DNA of 64,000 bases, taken from Acidobacteriota bacterium. GTDB taxonomy: Bacteria > Acidobacteriota > Vicinamibacteria > Marinacidobacterales > Marinacidobacteraceae. A program made the translations under genes and the position numbers. Shown piece by piece: positions 1 through 8,738 of this stretch (position 1 is the stretch's first letter; the number at the start of each line of letters is the position of its first letter). Where the stretch lies: the NCBI GenBank assembly GCA_009840635.1, contig VXNL01000110.1, positions 18,319 to 82,318 of the forward strand, given 5' to 3'. The notes beneath the pieces are model-generated. The model was not told the origin of the DNA and ran no database searches. It saw only the letters and a program-made list of their open reading frames with translations.

Positions 1-1
1 C

Positions 2-1090
2 GCCAAGCGGTATCTGCGCCTCGGGGTCTCGCTCATCGGCGGTTGCTGCGGAACCGGGGCCGAGCACATCGGCGCGGTGGCCGGGGTGGTCCGGGCGGCG
101 TCCGCGGGCGCTCGCGCGGACCGGGTGAGGGCCCCGGCACGGCCGGCTGCCGCCGCGCCGGCAGAAGAGGCGCCGGCCGAGATCCCTGCCGTGCCGGTGC
201 CGGAACGCTCGGGCCTCGCCCGCTGCCTCGCCGAAGGCCGATTCGCGGTGTCGGTAGAGATGGATCCCCCACGCGGCGCCGAACCGGGCAAGTTCCTCGC
301 CAGGGTCGGGGATCTGGCGGACGCCGGGATCCGCTTCGTGAACGTGGCGGACGGGCCGCGGGCCACCGCCCGGATGAGCGCGATCGCGTTCGCGGCGCTC
401 CTCGAACGGAGCGGCGAGGTCGAGACCATCCTCCACTACCAGTGCCGCGACCGGAATCTCATCGGCATCCAGTCGGATCTGCTGGGGGCGCACGCGCTCG
501 GCATCCGCAACCTGCTCGCGGTCACCGGCGACCCGCCGAAGCTCGGCGACTACCCCCATGCGACCCCGGTCTTCGACGTGGACTCGATTGGCCTCGTGCG
601 CATCCTGAGGGGCCTGAACCACGGGCTCGATCTCGCGGGGAATCCTCTGGGGGCCGCGCTTCCGTTCCACATCGGGGTCGGAGCGAACCCGGCCGCTGCC
701 GATCTCGAAGGCGAGATGGGGAAGTTCGAGAGGAAGGTCCAGGCGGGCGCCCAGTACTGCCTCACCCAGCCGGTCTACGAAACCCGGCTGCTCGAGCGCT
801 TCGTGAAGGACGTCCGCGGCTACGGCATCCCGGTTCTCGCGGGGGTCTTGCCCCTGGTCAGCTCCCGAAACGCGGAGTTCCTGCACAACGAGGTTCCCGG
901 GATGAGCGTCCCGCAGCCGGTGCGCGAGCGGCTCGCGGCGGCGCCCACCCGGCAGCGCGCGCGGGAAGTCGGTGTCTCGGTGGCGCGCGACATGGTTGCC
1001 GCGGCCCGGGACCTCGTCGCCGGGGTCTACGTGATGCCGCCCTTCAACCGCTTTGACCTGGCCATTCGGAGCGTGACCGGACTGGTTTGA
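2..1090 (+). CDS. Bifunctional homocysteine S-methyltransferase / 5,10-methylenetetrahydrofolate reductase (5'-truncated)
   Basis: Only the C-terminal part lies in the window; the frame is open from base 2. The first residues carry the GGCCGT zinc-cysteine motif that ends a homocysteine S-methyltransferase domain. A proline/alanine-rich linker of about 45 residues follows, then a methylenetetrahydrofolate reductase TIM barrel with SVEMDPPRG near its start, HYQCRDRN and a TQPVY motif. The fusion resembles the YitJ type, which reduces methylene-THF to methyl-THF and can pass methyl groups to homocysteine in methionine synthesis. A separate full-length cobalamin-dependent MetH lies at 8739-12389, so the cell has two homocysteine methyltransferase domains. 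The true start is upstream of the window. An internal ATG at base 43 begins a different frame and is not used. Confidence 0.9.
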   Translation, partial: AKRYLRLGVSLIGGCCGTGAEHIGAVAGVVRAASAGARADRVRAPARPAAAAPAEEAPAEIPAVPVPERSGLARCLAEGRFAVSVEMDPPRGAEPGKFLARVGDLADAGIRFVNVADGPRATARMSAIAFAALLERSGEVETILHYQCRDRNLIGIQSDLLGAHALGIRNLLAVTGDPPKLGDYPHATPVFDVDSIGLVRILRGLNHGLDLAGNPLGAALPFHIGVGANPAAADLEGEMGKFERKVQAGAQYCLTQPVYETRLLERFVKDVRGYGIPVLAGVLPLVSSRNAEFLHNEVPGMSVPQPVRERLAAAPTRQRAREVGVSVARDMVAAARDLVAGVYVMPPFNRFDLAIRSVTGLV

Positions 1091-1095
1091 TCGTT

Positions 1096-1118
1096 GGAAC
1101 GCCGGTTTCCGGCCGGCA
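1096..1118. repeat. Short palindromic intergenic repeat (GGAACGCCGG family)
   Basis: GGAACGCCGG followed by a short loop and CCGGC(C)GGCA forms a hairpin just after the preceding stop codon. The same sequence recurs at 55926-55951 and, inverted, at 56048-56073; a related inverted copy is at 8690-8714. It could be a REP-like element or a transcription-end hairpin. There is no T-run. Confidence 0.5.
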
Positions 1119-1215
1119 TCGCCAGGTGAAACTCCCGCCGCCGGCCGCGCACCCCGCCCGAACCCGGCCGGGAGCGTCGCAATGCGCTCGCGCCCACGTG
1201 CGGCCGGGTGGGACA

Positions 1216-2202
1216 ATGGCGTGCATGATGCGCCTCGGGGGCCTGATGGGAGGCGGGGTGATTCTGTTCGCCTCCGGCGCCGCCAGCCAGGAACAGGAGA
1301 TCTTCCAGTTCGAGGGAGGGGTGGACCTGGTTTCGGTACCGGTGGCGGTCTCGACCGAAGATGGCGAGTTCGTCACCGGTCTCGACGTCGAGAACTTCCG
1401 TGTCCTGGAGGACGGGGTGGAACAGGAGATCCTCGTCTTCGGAGCGGGACTCGAGGAGTCGTGGGTGGAGCTGCCGCCGGACCAGAAGGAAGAACTCTCC
1501 CAGAAACAGGTGATCGGCCTCCTCCTCGATTCGTCCGGCAGCATGGAGGAGGACCTGTCGCTCCTCCACGAAGCGGCGATCAAGTTCCTCACCAACATCC
1601 CCAGGACCGAGAACCTGTTCGTCATCAGCTTCGACGAGAACATCTGGCTCTCCGAGTACTCGAGCGACGACCAACGCATCATCTCGAACCGGATCTACGA
1701 CATCGAAGCGGAGGGCTGGACGGCGCTCTACGACGCGGTCGCCACCTTTCTGGATCGCGTCTACGACTACGACGGCAGGAAGACGCTCGCGGTGCTCAGC
1801 GACGGCGCCGACTCCCGGTCCACCCTGATGTTCTCGGAGGCCCTCGATCTCGTGAAGCTCGGGGACACCACCATCCACTCGATCCAGTTCGGGGATCGCG
1901 CGCGCCACGCCGCGGTCTTCGAGAACGGCCGCTTCCTGCGGGCCATCGCCGATGCCACCGGTGGTTCCTACGCCCTGGCTTCGTCCCTCGAGAAGCTCGA
2001 CGAGCTCTACGACCGCATCCTCGACGAGCTCTACAGCCAGTACACGATCGGCTACGTGTCGTCGAACACCCGCCGGGAGGGACGCTACCGCCGCATCGAA
2101 GTGGAAGTGACGGCCCCTGGATTCGAGGACGTGGAGGTCAGGGCCCGCCGGGGCTACTACGGGCCCTACGAACCCTCAGGCGATCCGGAAGCGGAAGACT
2201 AG
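1216..2202 (+). CDS. Exported VWFA-domain protein (Acidobacteria-type)
   Basis: 328 residues from ATG 1216. This start is chosen because it gives an N-terminal hydrophobic signal peptide (about residues 6-24, ending GAAS before QEQE); the open frame itself reaches back to 1087. A mature N-terminal beta segment is followed by a von Willebrand A domain whose MIDAS begins at Asp105 (DSSGSM, 105-110), with later WTALYDAV and VLSDGADS segments. The C-terminus (YTIGYVSSN...RRGYY) is typical of the VWFA-related proteins abundant in Acidobacteria. The likely role is an extracytoplasmic metal-dependent binding protein; the partner is unknown. It is followed 11 bases later by argS. Confidence 0.8.
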   Translation: MACMMRLGGLMGGGVILFASGAASQEQEIFQFEGGVDLVSVPVAVSTEDGEFVTGLDVENFRVLEDGVEQEILVFGAGLEESWVELPPDQKEELSQKQVIGLLLDSSGSMEEDLSLLHEAAIKFLTNIPRTENLFVISFDENIWLSEYSSDDQRIISNRIYDIEAEGWTALYDAVATFLDRVYDYDGRKTLAVLSDGADSRSTLMFSEALDLVKLGDTTIHSIQFGDRARHAAVFENGRFLRAIADATGGSYALASSLEKLDELYDRILDELYSQYTIGYVSSNTRREGRYRRIEVEVTAPGFEDVEVRARRGYYGPYEPSGDPEAED

Positions 2203-2213
2203 ACTCCGCGCCG

Positions 2214-4124
2214 ATGTTCGCCGCGCTCGAGGATGTCATTCGGGAGACTGCCGCCAACGCCGGAGCTCCGGATTTCTCCGTGGTATCGGAGATTCCCCCG
2301 TCGCCGGACCAGGGGGATCTCGCGTTCCCGGCGGCTTTCGGACTGGCGCGCCACCTCCGCCGGCCACCCCGGGAGATCGCTCGGGCGCTCGCCGACGCCC
2401 TCTCCGGACGTCCGGAAGTGCGGCGGGTGGAGGTGGCCGGTCCCGGGTACGTCAACGTCTTCCTGAACCGGGAAATGTGGATCCGGCAATCGCTTGCCGG
2501 CACGGCCGTCCAGGTCCCCGACGGCATCCACGTGGTCGAGCACACCAGCATCAACCCCAACAAGGCGGCCCACATCGGGCACCTGCGGAACGCGGCGCTC
2601 GGCGATTCCTTCGCCCGCATCCTGCGTTTTCTGGGACACCGGATCGAGATACAGACCTACACCGACGACACCGGCGTCCAGGTTGCCGACGTGGTCCTGG
2701 GATTCCTTCGGCTCCGGGGCGCGGACGCGGAGGAGGTGCGCCGGCTCGCCGCGGAGCCGCGCTTCGACTATCTCTGCTGGGACCTCTACACCGAGGTCTC
2801 CCGCTGGATCGAAGAGGACCCGGAGGGACGGGCGGCGCGCCAGCAGGCCCTCCACGGACTCGAGCACGGTGAGGAGCCGTGGGCGGAGATCGGGACGATC
2901 GTCGCCAACGCCGTCGCCCGCCGGCACCTCGAGACCATGGACCGGATCGGCGTCCGCTACGACCTCCTGCCGTGCGAGAAGTCGATTCTTCGCCTCCACT
3001 TCTGGGAGCGGGCGTTCGAGCTGCTCCGGGACAGCGGCGCCATCCGGCTGAGTGAATCGGGCCGGAACCGCGGCTGTTGGGTCATGGACACCGATCTCGC
3101 CCAGGACGGCGAAAAGGTCATCGTTCGCTCGAACGCCACGGTGACCTACGTGGGGAAGGACATCGCCTACCAGATGTGGCAACTCGGGCTGCTGGACCGC
3201 GATTTCCGGTGGCGCCGGTTTCACGAGTATCCCGACGGCAGGCGCGCCTGGATCAGCACCTCCGGGCCGGAGGAGCCCGACACGCCCCGCTTCGGTTCGG
3301 CGGCCCTCGTCCATCACGTCATCGACGCCAGGCAGTCCTACACCCAGCAGGTCGTCCAGCAGGCGGTCGCCAGCCTGACTTCCGAAACCGACCGCTCCCG
3401 GACGCGGCACCTGTCCTACGAGATGGTGGCGCTGACCCCGGGCACGGTCGCGGCGCTCGGCCTCGGATCCGCCGCCGGGGACGGAGCCGTGGAGGTTTCC
3501 GGCCGGAAGGGCATCGGCGTCAAGGCCGATGACTTCCTCGACGCGCTAGTCGGACGTGCGGCCGAAGAAGTCGCAGCGCGCAATCCGGACCTTCCGGCGG
3601 AAGAGCGGCGGGCCGTGGCGCTCGCGATCGCGGTCGGGGCGCTGCGCTACCTGATGGTGCGGGTGACCAAGAACCAGCTCATCGTCTTCGACCTCGAAGA
3701 GGCCCTCAGCCTCGAAGGAGCCACGGGACCCTACCTGCAGTACGCCGCGGTCCGGGCGGCGAAGATTCTGGCCCGCGTCAAGCGCCCCCTTCCCGAGGGC
3801 CCGCCTCCTCCCCCCGAGGGTTTCGACGACCGTCTCGCCGAACGGGACCCCGAAGAGGCCGCCGACCTCTGGGTCCTGCTCCGGGGCGCGCTCAGCCTCC
3901 GGGAAGCGGCCGCGGCCGCCGCCGCCAGCGAAGACCCGCAGGTTCTCGCCCGCTGGGCGTACGACGGCGCGCAGCGCTTCAACGCGTTCTACCACCGCTA
4001 CCGCATCGCCGGCGAGCCGGACGCCGCCGCGCGCTCGCTGCGCACCTACGCGGTGGAGACGTTCTTCGCCCAGCACCGACAGGGGCTCGCCCTGCTCGGG
4101 ATCCCGGTCCCGGGACGGATGTGA
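2214..4124 (+). CDS. argS: Arginyl-tRNA synthetase
   Basis: 636 residues, usual length for class I ArgRS, charging tRNA-Arg in the cytoplasm. The HIGH nucleotide-binding motif is at residues 120-123 (NPNKAAHIGHLRN) and the KMSKS-equivalent loop is the degenerate SGRKGIGVKADD near residue 430, as is common in ArgRS. The N-terminal additional domain, YTDDTGVQ segment and C-terminal anticodon-binding helical domain (YLQYAAVRAAKIL...) are present. ATG 2214 directly follows the VWFA gene. The open frame extends far upstream, but that part is the shadow of the VWFA gene. The stop overlaps the start of the signal peptidase gene. Confidence 0.96.
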   Translation: MFAALEDVIRETAANAGAPDFSVVSEIPPSPDQGDLAFPAAFGLARHLRRPPREIARALADALSGRPEVRRVEVAGPGYVNVFLNREMWIRQSLAGTAVQVPDGIHVVEHTSINPNKAAHIGHLRNAALGDSFARILRFLGHRIEIQTYTDDTGVQVADVVLGFLRLRGADAEEVRRLAAEPRFDYLCWDLYTEVSRWIEEDPEGRAARQQALHGLEHGEEPWAEIGTIVANAVARRHLETMDRIGVRYDLLPCEKSILRLHFWERAFELLRDSGAIRLSESGRNRGCWVMDTDLAQDGEKVIVRSNATVTYVGKDIAYQMWQLGLLDRDFRWRRFHEYPDGRRAWISTSGPEEPDTPRFGSAALVHHVIDARQSYTQQVVQQAVASLTSETDRSRTRHLSYEMVALTPGTVAALGLGSAAGDGAVEVSGRKGIGVKADDFLDALVGRAAEEVAARNPDLPAEERRAVALAIAVGALRYLMVRVTKNQLIVFDLEEALSLEGATGPYLQYAAVRAAKILARVKRPLPEGPPPPPEGFDDRLAERDPEEAADLWVLLRGALSLREAAAAAAASEDPQVLARWAYDGAQRFNAFYHRYRIAGEPDAAARSLRTYAVETFFAQHRQGLALLGIPVPGRM

Positions 4125-4696
4125 TGCGGGAAGTGCGCTTTCTCCGCCCGGTCCTGCGGTTCACGCGGACCGCCGCCATCGCCGCGGCGGTTGCCTGGGT
4201 CGTGATGGCGCATGGCGCGCAGGTCTACCGGATCCAGGGGTCGAGCATGGCGCCGACGCTCCGCTCCGGGGAACGGGTGCTGGTCAACAAGGTCGGGATG
4301 CGCCTCGCTTCCATCGTCCGCGACGACGTGGTGCTTTTCCGTGACCCGTCCGACGAGGACACCGTCATGGTGAAGCGCGTGGTCGGCGTGCCGGGTGACA
4401 CGGTCCGTTTTCTGGGCAACGACGTGCAGGTGCTTCCCGGGTCCGGGACGAGCCGCCCGCTGCACGACGCGATGACACCGGTGGCCAACGCCGCGGGGAC
4501 GGGCAATCCGCCCACCATCGGCGGGCCCGGCTCGGTCGCGATCACCCTCGCGGCGGGCGAGTACTTCGTGCTCGGCGACAACCGGGGCGGCAGCAGCGAC
4601 AGCCGTCACTGGGGCGCTGTTTCCAGGGACGCCATCCTCGGTGAGGCCGTGTTCCGGGTGTTCCCCTGGCGCCGGATCGGATTCGTGACCCCATGA
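4121..4696 (+). CDS. lepB: Signal peptidase I
   Basis: 191 residues from GTG 4121 (or 190 from ATG 4124); the GTGATG start overlaps the argS stop, implying translational coupling. One N-terminal membrane segment (about residues 17-31) is followed by box B with GSSMAPT (catalytic Ser42), box D MVKRVVGVPGDTV (catalytic Lys85) and box E GDNRGGSSDSRHWG. These are the serine/lysine dyad motifs of type I signal peptidases, which remove Sec and Tat signal peptides at the outer face of the inner membrane. It is shorter than the E. coli enzyme and has a single anchor, which is common outside Enterobacteria. Its stop overlaps bshC by four bases (ATGA). Confidence 0.95.
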   Translation: MMREVRFLRPVLRFTRTAAIAAAVAWVVMAHGAQVYRIQGSSMAPTLRSGERVLVNKVGMRLASIVRDDVVLFRDPSDEDTVMVKRVVGVPGDTVRFLGNDVQVLPGSGTSRPLHDAMTPVANAAGTGNPPTIGGPGSVAITLAAGEYFVLGDNRGGSSDSRHWGAVSRDAILGEAVFRVFPWRRIGFVTP

Positions 4697-6336
4697 CCCC
4701 CGCGGGAACCCCGACGCAGACTCCCGTCCGCAGCGCTCCCGCCGCCGCGGAAGACCCGGCGCCGCTCCTGCGCGCCCTCCCCTTCCGCCCGGGGAGCTTC
4801 TTCGACGCCTGGACCCGCAAGCCGGAACGTTTCTCCGACCTGCTCCCCGACCCGTTCGCGGCGGGGGCTTACCAGGGCATCGGGACCCCCAGGCCTCCCG
4901 ACGCCGCCCGGGCAGCCGCCGCCAGGGTGATCGGGACAACCAACCGGGTCTGGGGCGCGGACCCGGCCGTCCTCGCTTCGGCAGAGCGGCTTCGCGATCC
5001 ACAGACATTGGCGGTCGTCACCGGCCAGCAACCCGGGCTGTTCGGGGGCCCGTTCTATTCGCTCATCAAGGCGATGTCCACGGTCGCCGCCGCCCGGGAA
5101 CTCGAGGCGCGGACCGGCCAGCCCGTGGTCCCGGTCTTCTGGATCGAAGGTGACGATCACGACTTCGAGGAGATTCGGGGCGCCTGGCTGCTGGACCGAT
5201 CAGGCTCTCCGCAAACACTGCGCTACGAGCCGGAGGACGAACACCTCGGGCTGCCGGCGTTCCGCCGGGTTCTGGACGACTCGATCCTCGACCTGCACGG
5301 ACAGTTGCCGGACATCCTTCCCGAAACGGAATACACGGAGGGCCTCCTGCTCGCTGCCCGCGACTGCTACGCGCCCGGCCGATCGCTTTCGGAGGCGTTC
5401 GGCCGCCTGCTTCTCCACCTCACGCGGGGTTCGGGTCTCGTGGTGATGGACCCCACCCGTCCGGAGCTGAAACGGCTCGCGTTTCCGGTGTACGAGGCTG
5501 CGGTTCGGCACGAAGCCGCCGGCCGCCGCCAGATCGCGGCCCGCACGCGAGAGATCGAGGCGATGGGATTCCACGGGCAGGCGGCGGCCGAGGGCTACGG
5601 GGTCTTCTGTACGGGACCGACCGGGGTGCGGGCGCGGGTTCGGACCGATTCCGCCGGGGACCCTCCGGAAGGGGTCCTCGACGGTTGCGTCGAGCGCCTG
5701 AGCGCCGCCGTGTTGCTCAGACCCCTGGTCCAGGACTTCCTGCTGCCCACCGCGATCTACGTCGGCGGTCCTTCGGAAATCGCCTACCACGCCCAGATGG
5801 GCGATCTCTACGGCCTCCATGGGATCCCGCGTCCGTTCGTGATCCCCCGTCATCAGGTCGCCATCCTTACGAAGTCCCACCTTCGGGTGCTGGACCAGGA
5901 CGGGATCGGCTTCGATGAACTCTCGGCCGGCGACGAGGCGGCCCTCAATCGGCGGGCCGCCGATCCCGCCGCCCAAGCGGCCTTCGCGCAGGCCAACGAA
6001 GTCGTGGATTCCTCACTCGAAGCGGTCGAACAGGCCGCCGGCGCCGTCGACAGGAGCCTCACGGCGGCGGTTCGGCGCGCCCGGGGCAAGGTGCATGCGA
6101 TCCTGGCGGATCTCGAGGCCAAGAGCGTGCGCGCCGCGAAGCGCCGCGACGAGGAACGCCGGCAGCGGTTCCTGCGCGCCCGGAACGCGCTCTTCCCCGG
6201 CGGCGCGCCGCAGGAACGCCGGCTCAGTCCGCTCGTCTTCGCAAACCGCTACGGGCCGCACTTCGGAGCGTGGCTGCTCTCCGCGTTCGAAGGCCCCGCC
6301 GCGGACCGGAGAGCCCGGAACCTGCTGGTCCGCTGA
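4693..6336 (+). CDS. bshC: Bacillithiol biosynthesis cysteine-adding enzyme BshC
   Basis: 547 residues, full length for BshC, which adds cysteine to glucosaminyl-malate in bacillithiol synthesis. Diagnostic segments are VVTGQQPGLFGGP followed by the IKAMSTVAAARELE helix, VFWIEGDDHDFEEI, a central YVGGPSEIAYHAQ and a C-terminal coiled coil (AVRRARGKVHAILADLEAK). Bacillithiol genes occur in Firmicutes, Deinococcus, Bacteroidetes and Acidobacteria; together with the Gram-negative features here this narrows the likely phylum. It is the last gene of the argS-lepB-bshC overlap operon. Confidence 0.93.
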   Translation: MTPAGTPTQTPVRSAPAAAEDPAPLLRALPFRPGSFFDAWTRKPERFSDLLPDPFAAGAYQGIGTPRPPDAARAAAARVIGTTNRVWGADPAVLASAERLRDPQTLAVVTGQQPGLFGGPFYSLIKAMSTVAAARELEARTGQPVVPVFWIEGDDHDFEEIRGAWLLDRSGSPQTLRYEPEDEHLGLPAFRRVLDDSILDLHGQLPDILPETEYTEGLLLAARDCYAPGRSLSEAFGRLLLHLTRGSGLVVMDPTRPELKRLAFPVYEAAVRHEAAGRRQIAARTREIEAMGFHGQAAAEGYGVFCTGPTGVRARVRTDSAGDPPEGVLDGCVERLSAAVLLRPLVQDFLLPTAIYVGGPSEIAYHAQMGDLYGLHGIPRPFVIPRHQVAILTKSHLRVLDQDGIGFDELSAGDEAALNRRAADPAAQAAFAQANEVVDSSLEAVEQAAGAVDRSLTAAVRRARGKVHAILADLEAKSVRAAKRRDEERRQRFLRARNALFPGGAPQERRLSPLVFANRYGPHFGAWLLSAFEGPAADRRARNLLVR

Positions 6337-6342
6337 GCGGTA

Positions 6343-6361
6343 ACAGGCTGTCAGTGCCTGT
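6343..6361. terminator. Hairpin between convergent genes
   Basis: ACAGGC and GCCTGT form a six-base-pair stem around a seven-base loop between the bshC stop and the stop of the minus-strand protease gene, overlapping the last codons of the latter. There is no clear T-run, so terminator function is only probable. Its left arm, TAACAGGCTGT, also matches the end of the 50103-50285 element. Confidence 0.4.
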
Positions 6362-7340
6362 GGGGCGGCCGTTCGGGGAAGAAGCAGACGATCGGTCCCC
6401 CCGCGTCCGCCCCGGCAGCCGTCCCGCCGACGACGAACCCGGGTGGGTCCACGTCCACGTCCGTGTTGCCGGGCGGCCGCGCGTACATCGCCTGGGCGTG
6501 GAAGATGTCCCACTCGGTGAAGTGCGGTGGCTCGAGTTCCCCCGAGTACCACATGTGGGAGGGCCGCAGGCCGCCCAGCGGGTGGTAGAGCCCCATCACG
6601 TGGCCAATCTCGTGGTGCACCGCCCAGGTCTCGGGAATATGGCGGAACACCACCACGTTGGCGTCTCCGCCGACCCGGTAGGCAAACGCGTTCGCCGTCT
6701 CGGCGTACTCCGACACCTCGGCCGTGTTCCAGCGAAGGATTACGGTGCCCGGCGTCATGTCCGCGGGCGGCTCGCGCGTGACCTCGATCCGCTCGCCCCG
6801 GTAGCGTCCGGCGCTGAGGAGCGGCACCGTGATCCGGATGGCCTCCCTCACGAAGTCGATGGTTTCCGCGGGGATTTCGGCGCCGGTCGTCGGTTCCGGG
6901 CGGGCGTCGATATAGAAGGTCGGCTCGGATTCCCAGGGGACGAGGGGTTGCAGGTCACCGCCGCCGGCGCCGTTCCGGGCGAGTTCCCGGTAGAAGTCGA
7001 GGGTCCAGGGCCCTCCCGCCGGGATCGCGTCGAGCGCCAGGGTCCCGTTCGGCGCCCGGATCGTGGTGGTGCGCTCCACGATTCCGGGACCGGACACCGT
7101 GATCCGATGTTCCCCCGCAGGGAGGTCAAGCGCGAAGGAACCATTGGCTGCGGAGCGCGCCGTCACCCCGCCGGCGCTCAGCGTCGCACCGGCCACGGGG
7201 CCGCCGACCACCGTCCTCGTGAGAATCCCGCGGACGCTGGCGGAGGCCGGGGGCGCCGGCGGCGTGGTGGGCGCGGGCGGCTCTCCCCCGCCGCACGAAC
7301 CGAGGACCAGGCCGCAGGCAGCGAACCAGCCAGCCTTCAT
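6351..7340 (-). CDS. Zinc metalloprotease lipoprotein (metzincin-like)
   Basis: 329 residues from ATG 7340. The N-terminus has a lipobox (LGSC, Cys16), then a proline-rich stretch, a carboxypeptidase-regulatory-like beta domain at about 35-105, and a C-terminal catalytic domain with the extended zinc motif HExxHxxGxxH (His243, Glu244, His247, His253) and a following SHMW segment that could be the metzincin Met-turn. A secreted, lipid-anchored protease is likely; the substrate is unknown. The start overlaps the symporter stop by four bases (ATGA), so the two are co-transcribed on the minus strand. The open frame extending to 8660 is a shadow of the symporter gene. Confidence 0.8.
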   Translation of the reverse strand: MKAGWFAACGLVLGSCGGGEPPAPTTPPAPPASASVRGILTRTVVGGPVAGATLSAGGVTARSAANGSFALDLPAGEHRITVSGPGIVERTTTIRAPNGTLALDAIPAGGPWTLDFYRELARNGAGGGDLQPLVPWESEPTFYIDARPEPTTGAEIPAETIDFVREAIRITVPLLSAGRYRGERIEVTREPPADMTPGTVILRWNTAEVSEYAETANAFAYRVGGDANVVVFRHIPETWAVHHEIGHVMGLYHPLGGLRPSHMWYSGELEPPHFTEWDIFHAQAMYARPPGNTDVDVDPPGFVVGGTAAGADAGGPIVCFFPERPPHRH

Positions 7341-8560
7341 TCGTTCCGCGCCGCTCCCCGCGAGGTCATTTCCCCGGTGGTGGCCCCGGTGAAGATCGCG
7401 TTGGAGATCTGACCGGTCAGGTTCCCGCTCGTCCGGAGGTGGTCGAGCGGACGCTCGACTGCCAACACCAACGCCGACAGGGTCACCGGCAGCCCCAGCG
7501 CGCCGAGCAGGATCGTGAGGTTCACGAAGCTTGCCGCGGGCACGCCCGAGACCGCGAGGGAACTCAGGATCGCGGTCACCCAGAGGAGGCCCAGTTCGCC
7601 CGTATCCAGCGGGCGCCCGACGAGCTGGGCGATCGCCACCACCGACACTACCTGGTAGATCCCGCTGGAGTCGCGGCCGGCCGCCGCGCCCAACGGCAAC
7701 ACGAAGCCGGCGACTTTCTCGGAGATTCCGGTCTCGCGCGGAACCGCGGCCATGGACACCGGGAGCGCCGCCGCCGTCGAGACCGAGGCAAAGGCGATGG
7801 GCAGCGGCTCTCGCAACGCCCGGGCCAGCGTGCCGAAGGGCTGGCGCGCCCACAGCCGCAACAGCATCGCGTGCACGCCGACCACGTGCACGAGGGTGGC
7901 GATGAGGCAGACCGTGGCGTACCACGCCAGCGTCCCCAGGATGTCCAGACCGGACTGACCCACCACCGCGGCCAGAATCGCGAACACCCCGGCCGGCGCC
8001 AGGCGCACGACCCAGTGGACGATCCGGTAGAGGACATCGTTGACCGCCTGCAGCACATCGATGAGCGGCTTGACCCGTTCGCTGCCGAGTGCGTTCACGG
8101 CGACGCCGAACAGGATCGCGAGGAACAGGACCTGGAGGACCTCGGCTTCGGCGAACGCCCCGAACACGTTCGTCGGAACGATGCCCACCAGGATGTCCAT
8201 GATGGACCGCGCCTGTCCGGCGGCCGCGCCGGCTGCCTGGTCCGTACCCCCGAGCGCCGAAATGTCCACCCCCCGGCCGGGTCCGAGCCACACGGCGACC
8301 CCGATGCCGAGCGCCAGCGCCACCGCCAGGGTGCTCAGGTTGTAGACGATCGCCCGAACGCCGATCCTGCCCGCGCCCTTGCCGCCGGTCCGCGTGAGGG
8401 CGAGCGCGAGCGTGACGAAGATCAGGGGCGCGATGATCATGCGGAGCAGCCGCACGAATAGATCGGCGATCGGCTGCAGCACGACGGCTGACTCCCCGAA
8501 GAGCATCCCGACGAGCACGCCACCCACCGCTCCCACGACGACCTGAAGGTGAAGCGGCAT
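7337..8560 (-). CDS. Dicarboxylate/amino acid:cation symporter (DAACS family)
   Basis: 407 residues from ATG 8560; a TTG at 8575 would add five residues. The protein is almost wholly membrane-spanning with MIIAPLIFVTLAL, the serine/alanine-rich hairpin SVSTAAALPVS and the helix-7 segment following VLPLGA, which place it in the GltP/DctA family of sodium- or proton-coupled uptake systems. The normally conserved NMDGT core is here GRDSSG, retaining only the aspartate, so ion coupling or substrate may differ from glutamate/aspartate carriers. It is upstream of and overlapping the zinc-protease lipoprotein. Confidence 0.88.
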   Translation of the reverse strand: MPLHLQVVVGAVGGVLVGMLFGESAVVLQPIADLFVRLLRMIIAPLIFVTLALALTRTGGKGAGRIGVRAIVYNLSTLAVALALGIGVAVWLGPGRGVDISALGGTDQAAGAAAGQARSIMDILVGIVPTNVFGAFAEAEVLQVLFLAILFGVAVNALGSERVKPLIDVLQAVNDVLYRIVHWVVRLAPAGVFAILAAVVGQSGLDILGTLAWYATVCLIATLVHVVGVHAMLLRLWARQPFGTLARALREPLPIAFASVSTAAALPVSMAAVPRETGISEKVAGFVLPLGAAAGRDSSGIYQVVSVVAIAQLVGRPLDTGELGLLWVTAILSSLAVSGVPAASFVNLTILLGALGLPVTLSALVLAVERPLDHLRTSGNLTGQISNAIFTGATTGEMTSRGAARNE

Positions 8561-8689
8561 TGGCGGGGTCCTCAACCGAAGTTGGGCGCCGATGGTAACC
8601 GGACGGGAGTCGGCAGCCGGCCGCGAGCGGGGTGAAGCGAACCATCACGCACGTCGGCACCGCGCCGTGCGCAGCGCGGAGCGCCGCGC

Positions 8690-8714
8690 GTGCCGGTCTG
8701 GAGACCGGCGCTCC
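8690..8714. repeat. Palindromic intergenic repeat, upstream of metH
   Basis: GTGCCGGTCT and AGACCGGCGCTCC form an almost perfect hairpin. Read on the minus strand it begins GGAGCGCCGG and ends CCGGCAC, matching the family at 1096, 55926 and 56048. It lies 25 bases before the metH start. A half copy (GTGCCGGTCTGGAG) is near 25887. Confidence 0.5.
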
Positions 8715-8738
8715 CCGCTCCTAGACTTCCGGTCGCGG

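Noticed and set aside
2199..3410. Long minus-strand open frame opposite argS (403 codons)
   Set aside because: High G+C causes long antisense frames; composition is Arg/Gly/Pro/Val-rich with no motifs, and the plus-strand gene is certain.
1182..4124. Open frame of 980 codons running through the VWFA gene into argS
   Set aside because: The part before 2214 is the wrong frame of the VWFA gene and has no protein-like features; argS starts at ATG 2214.
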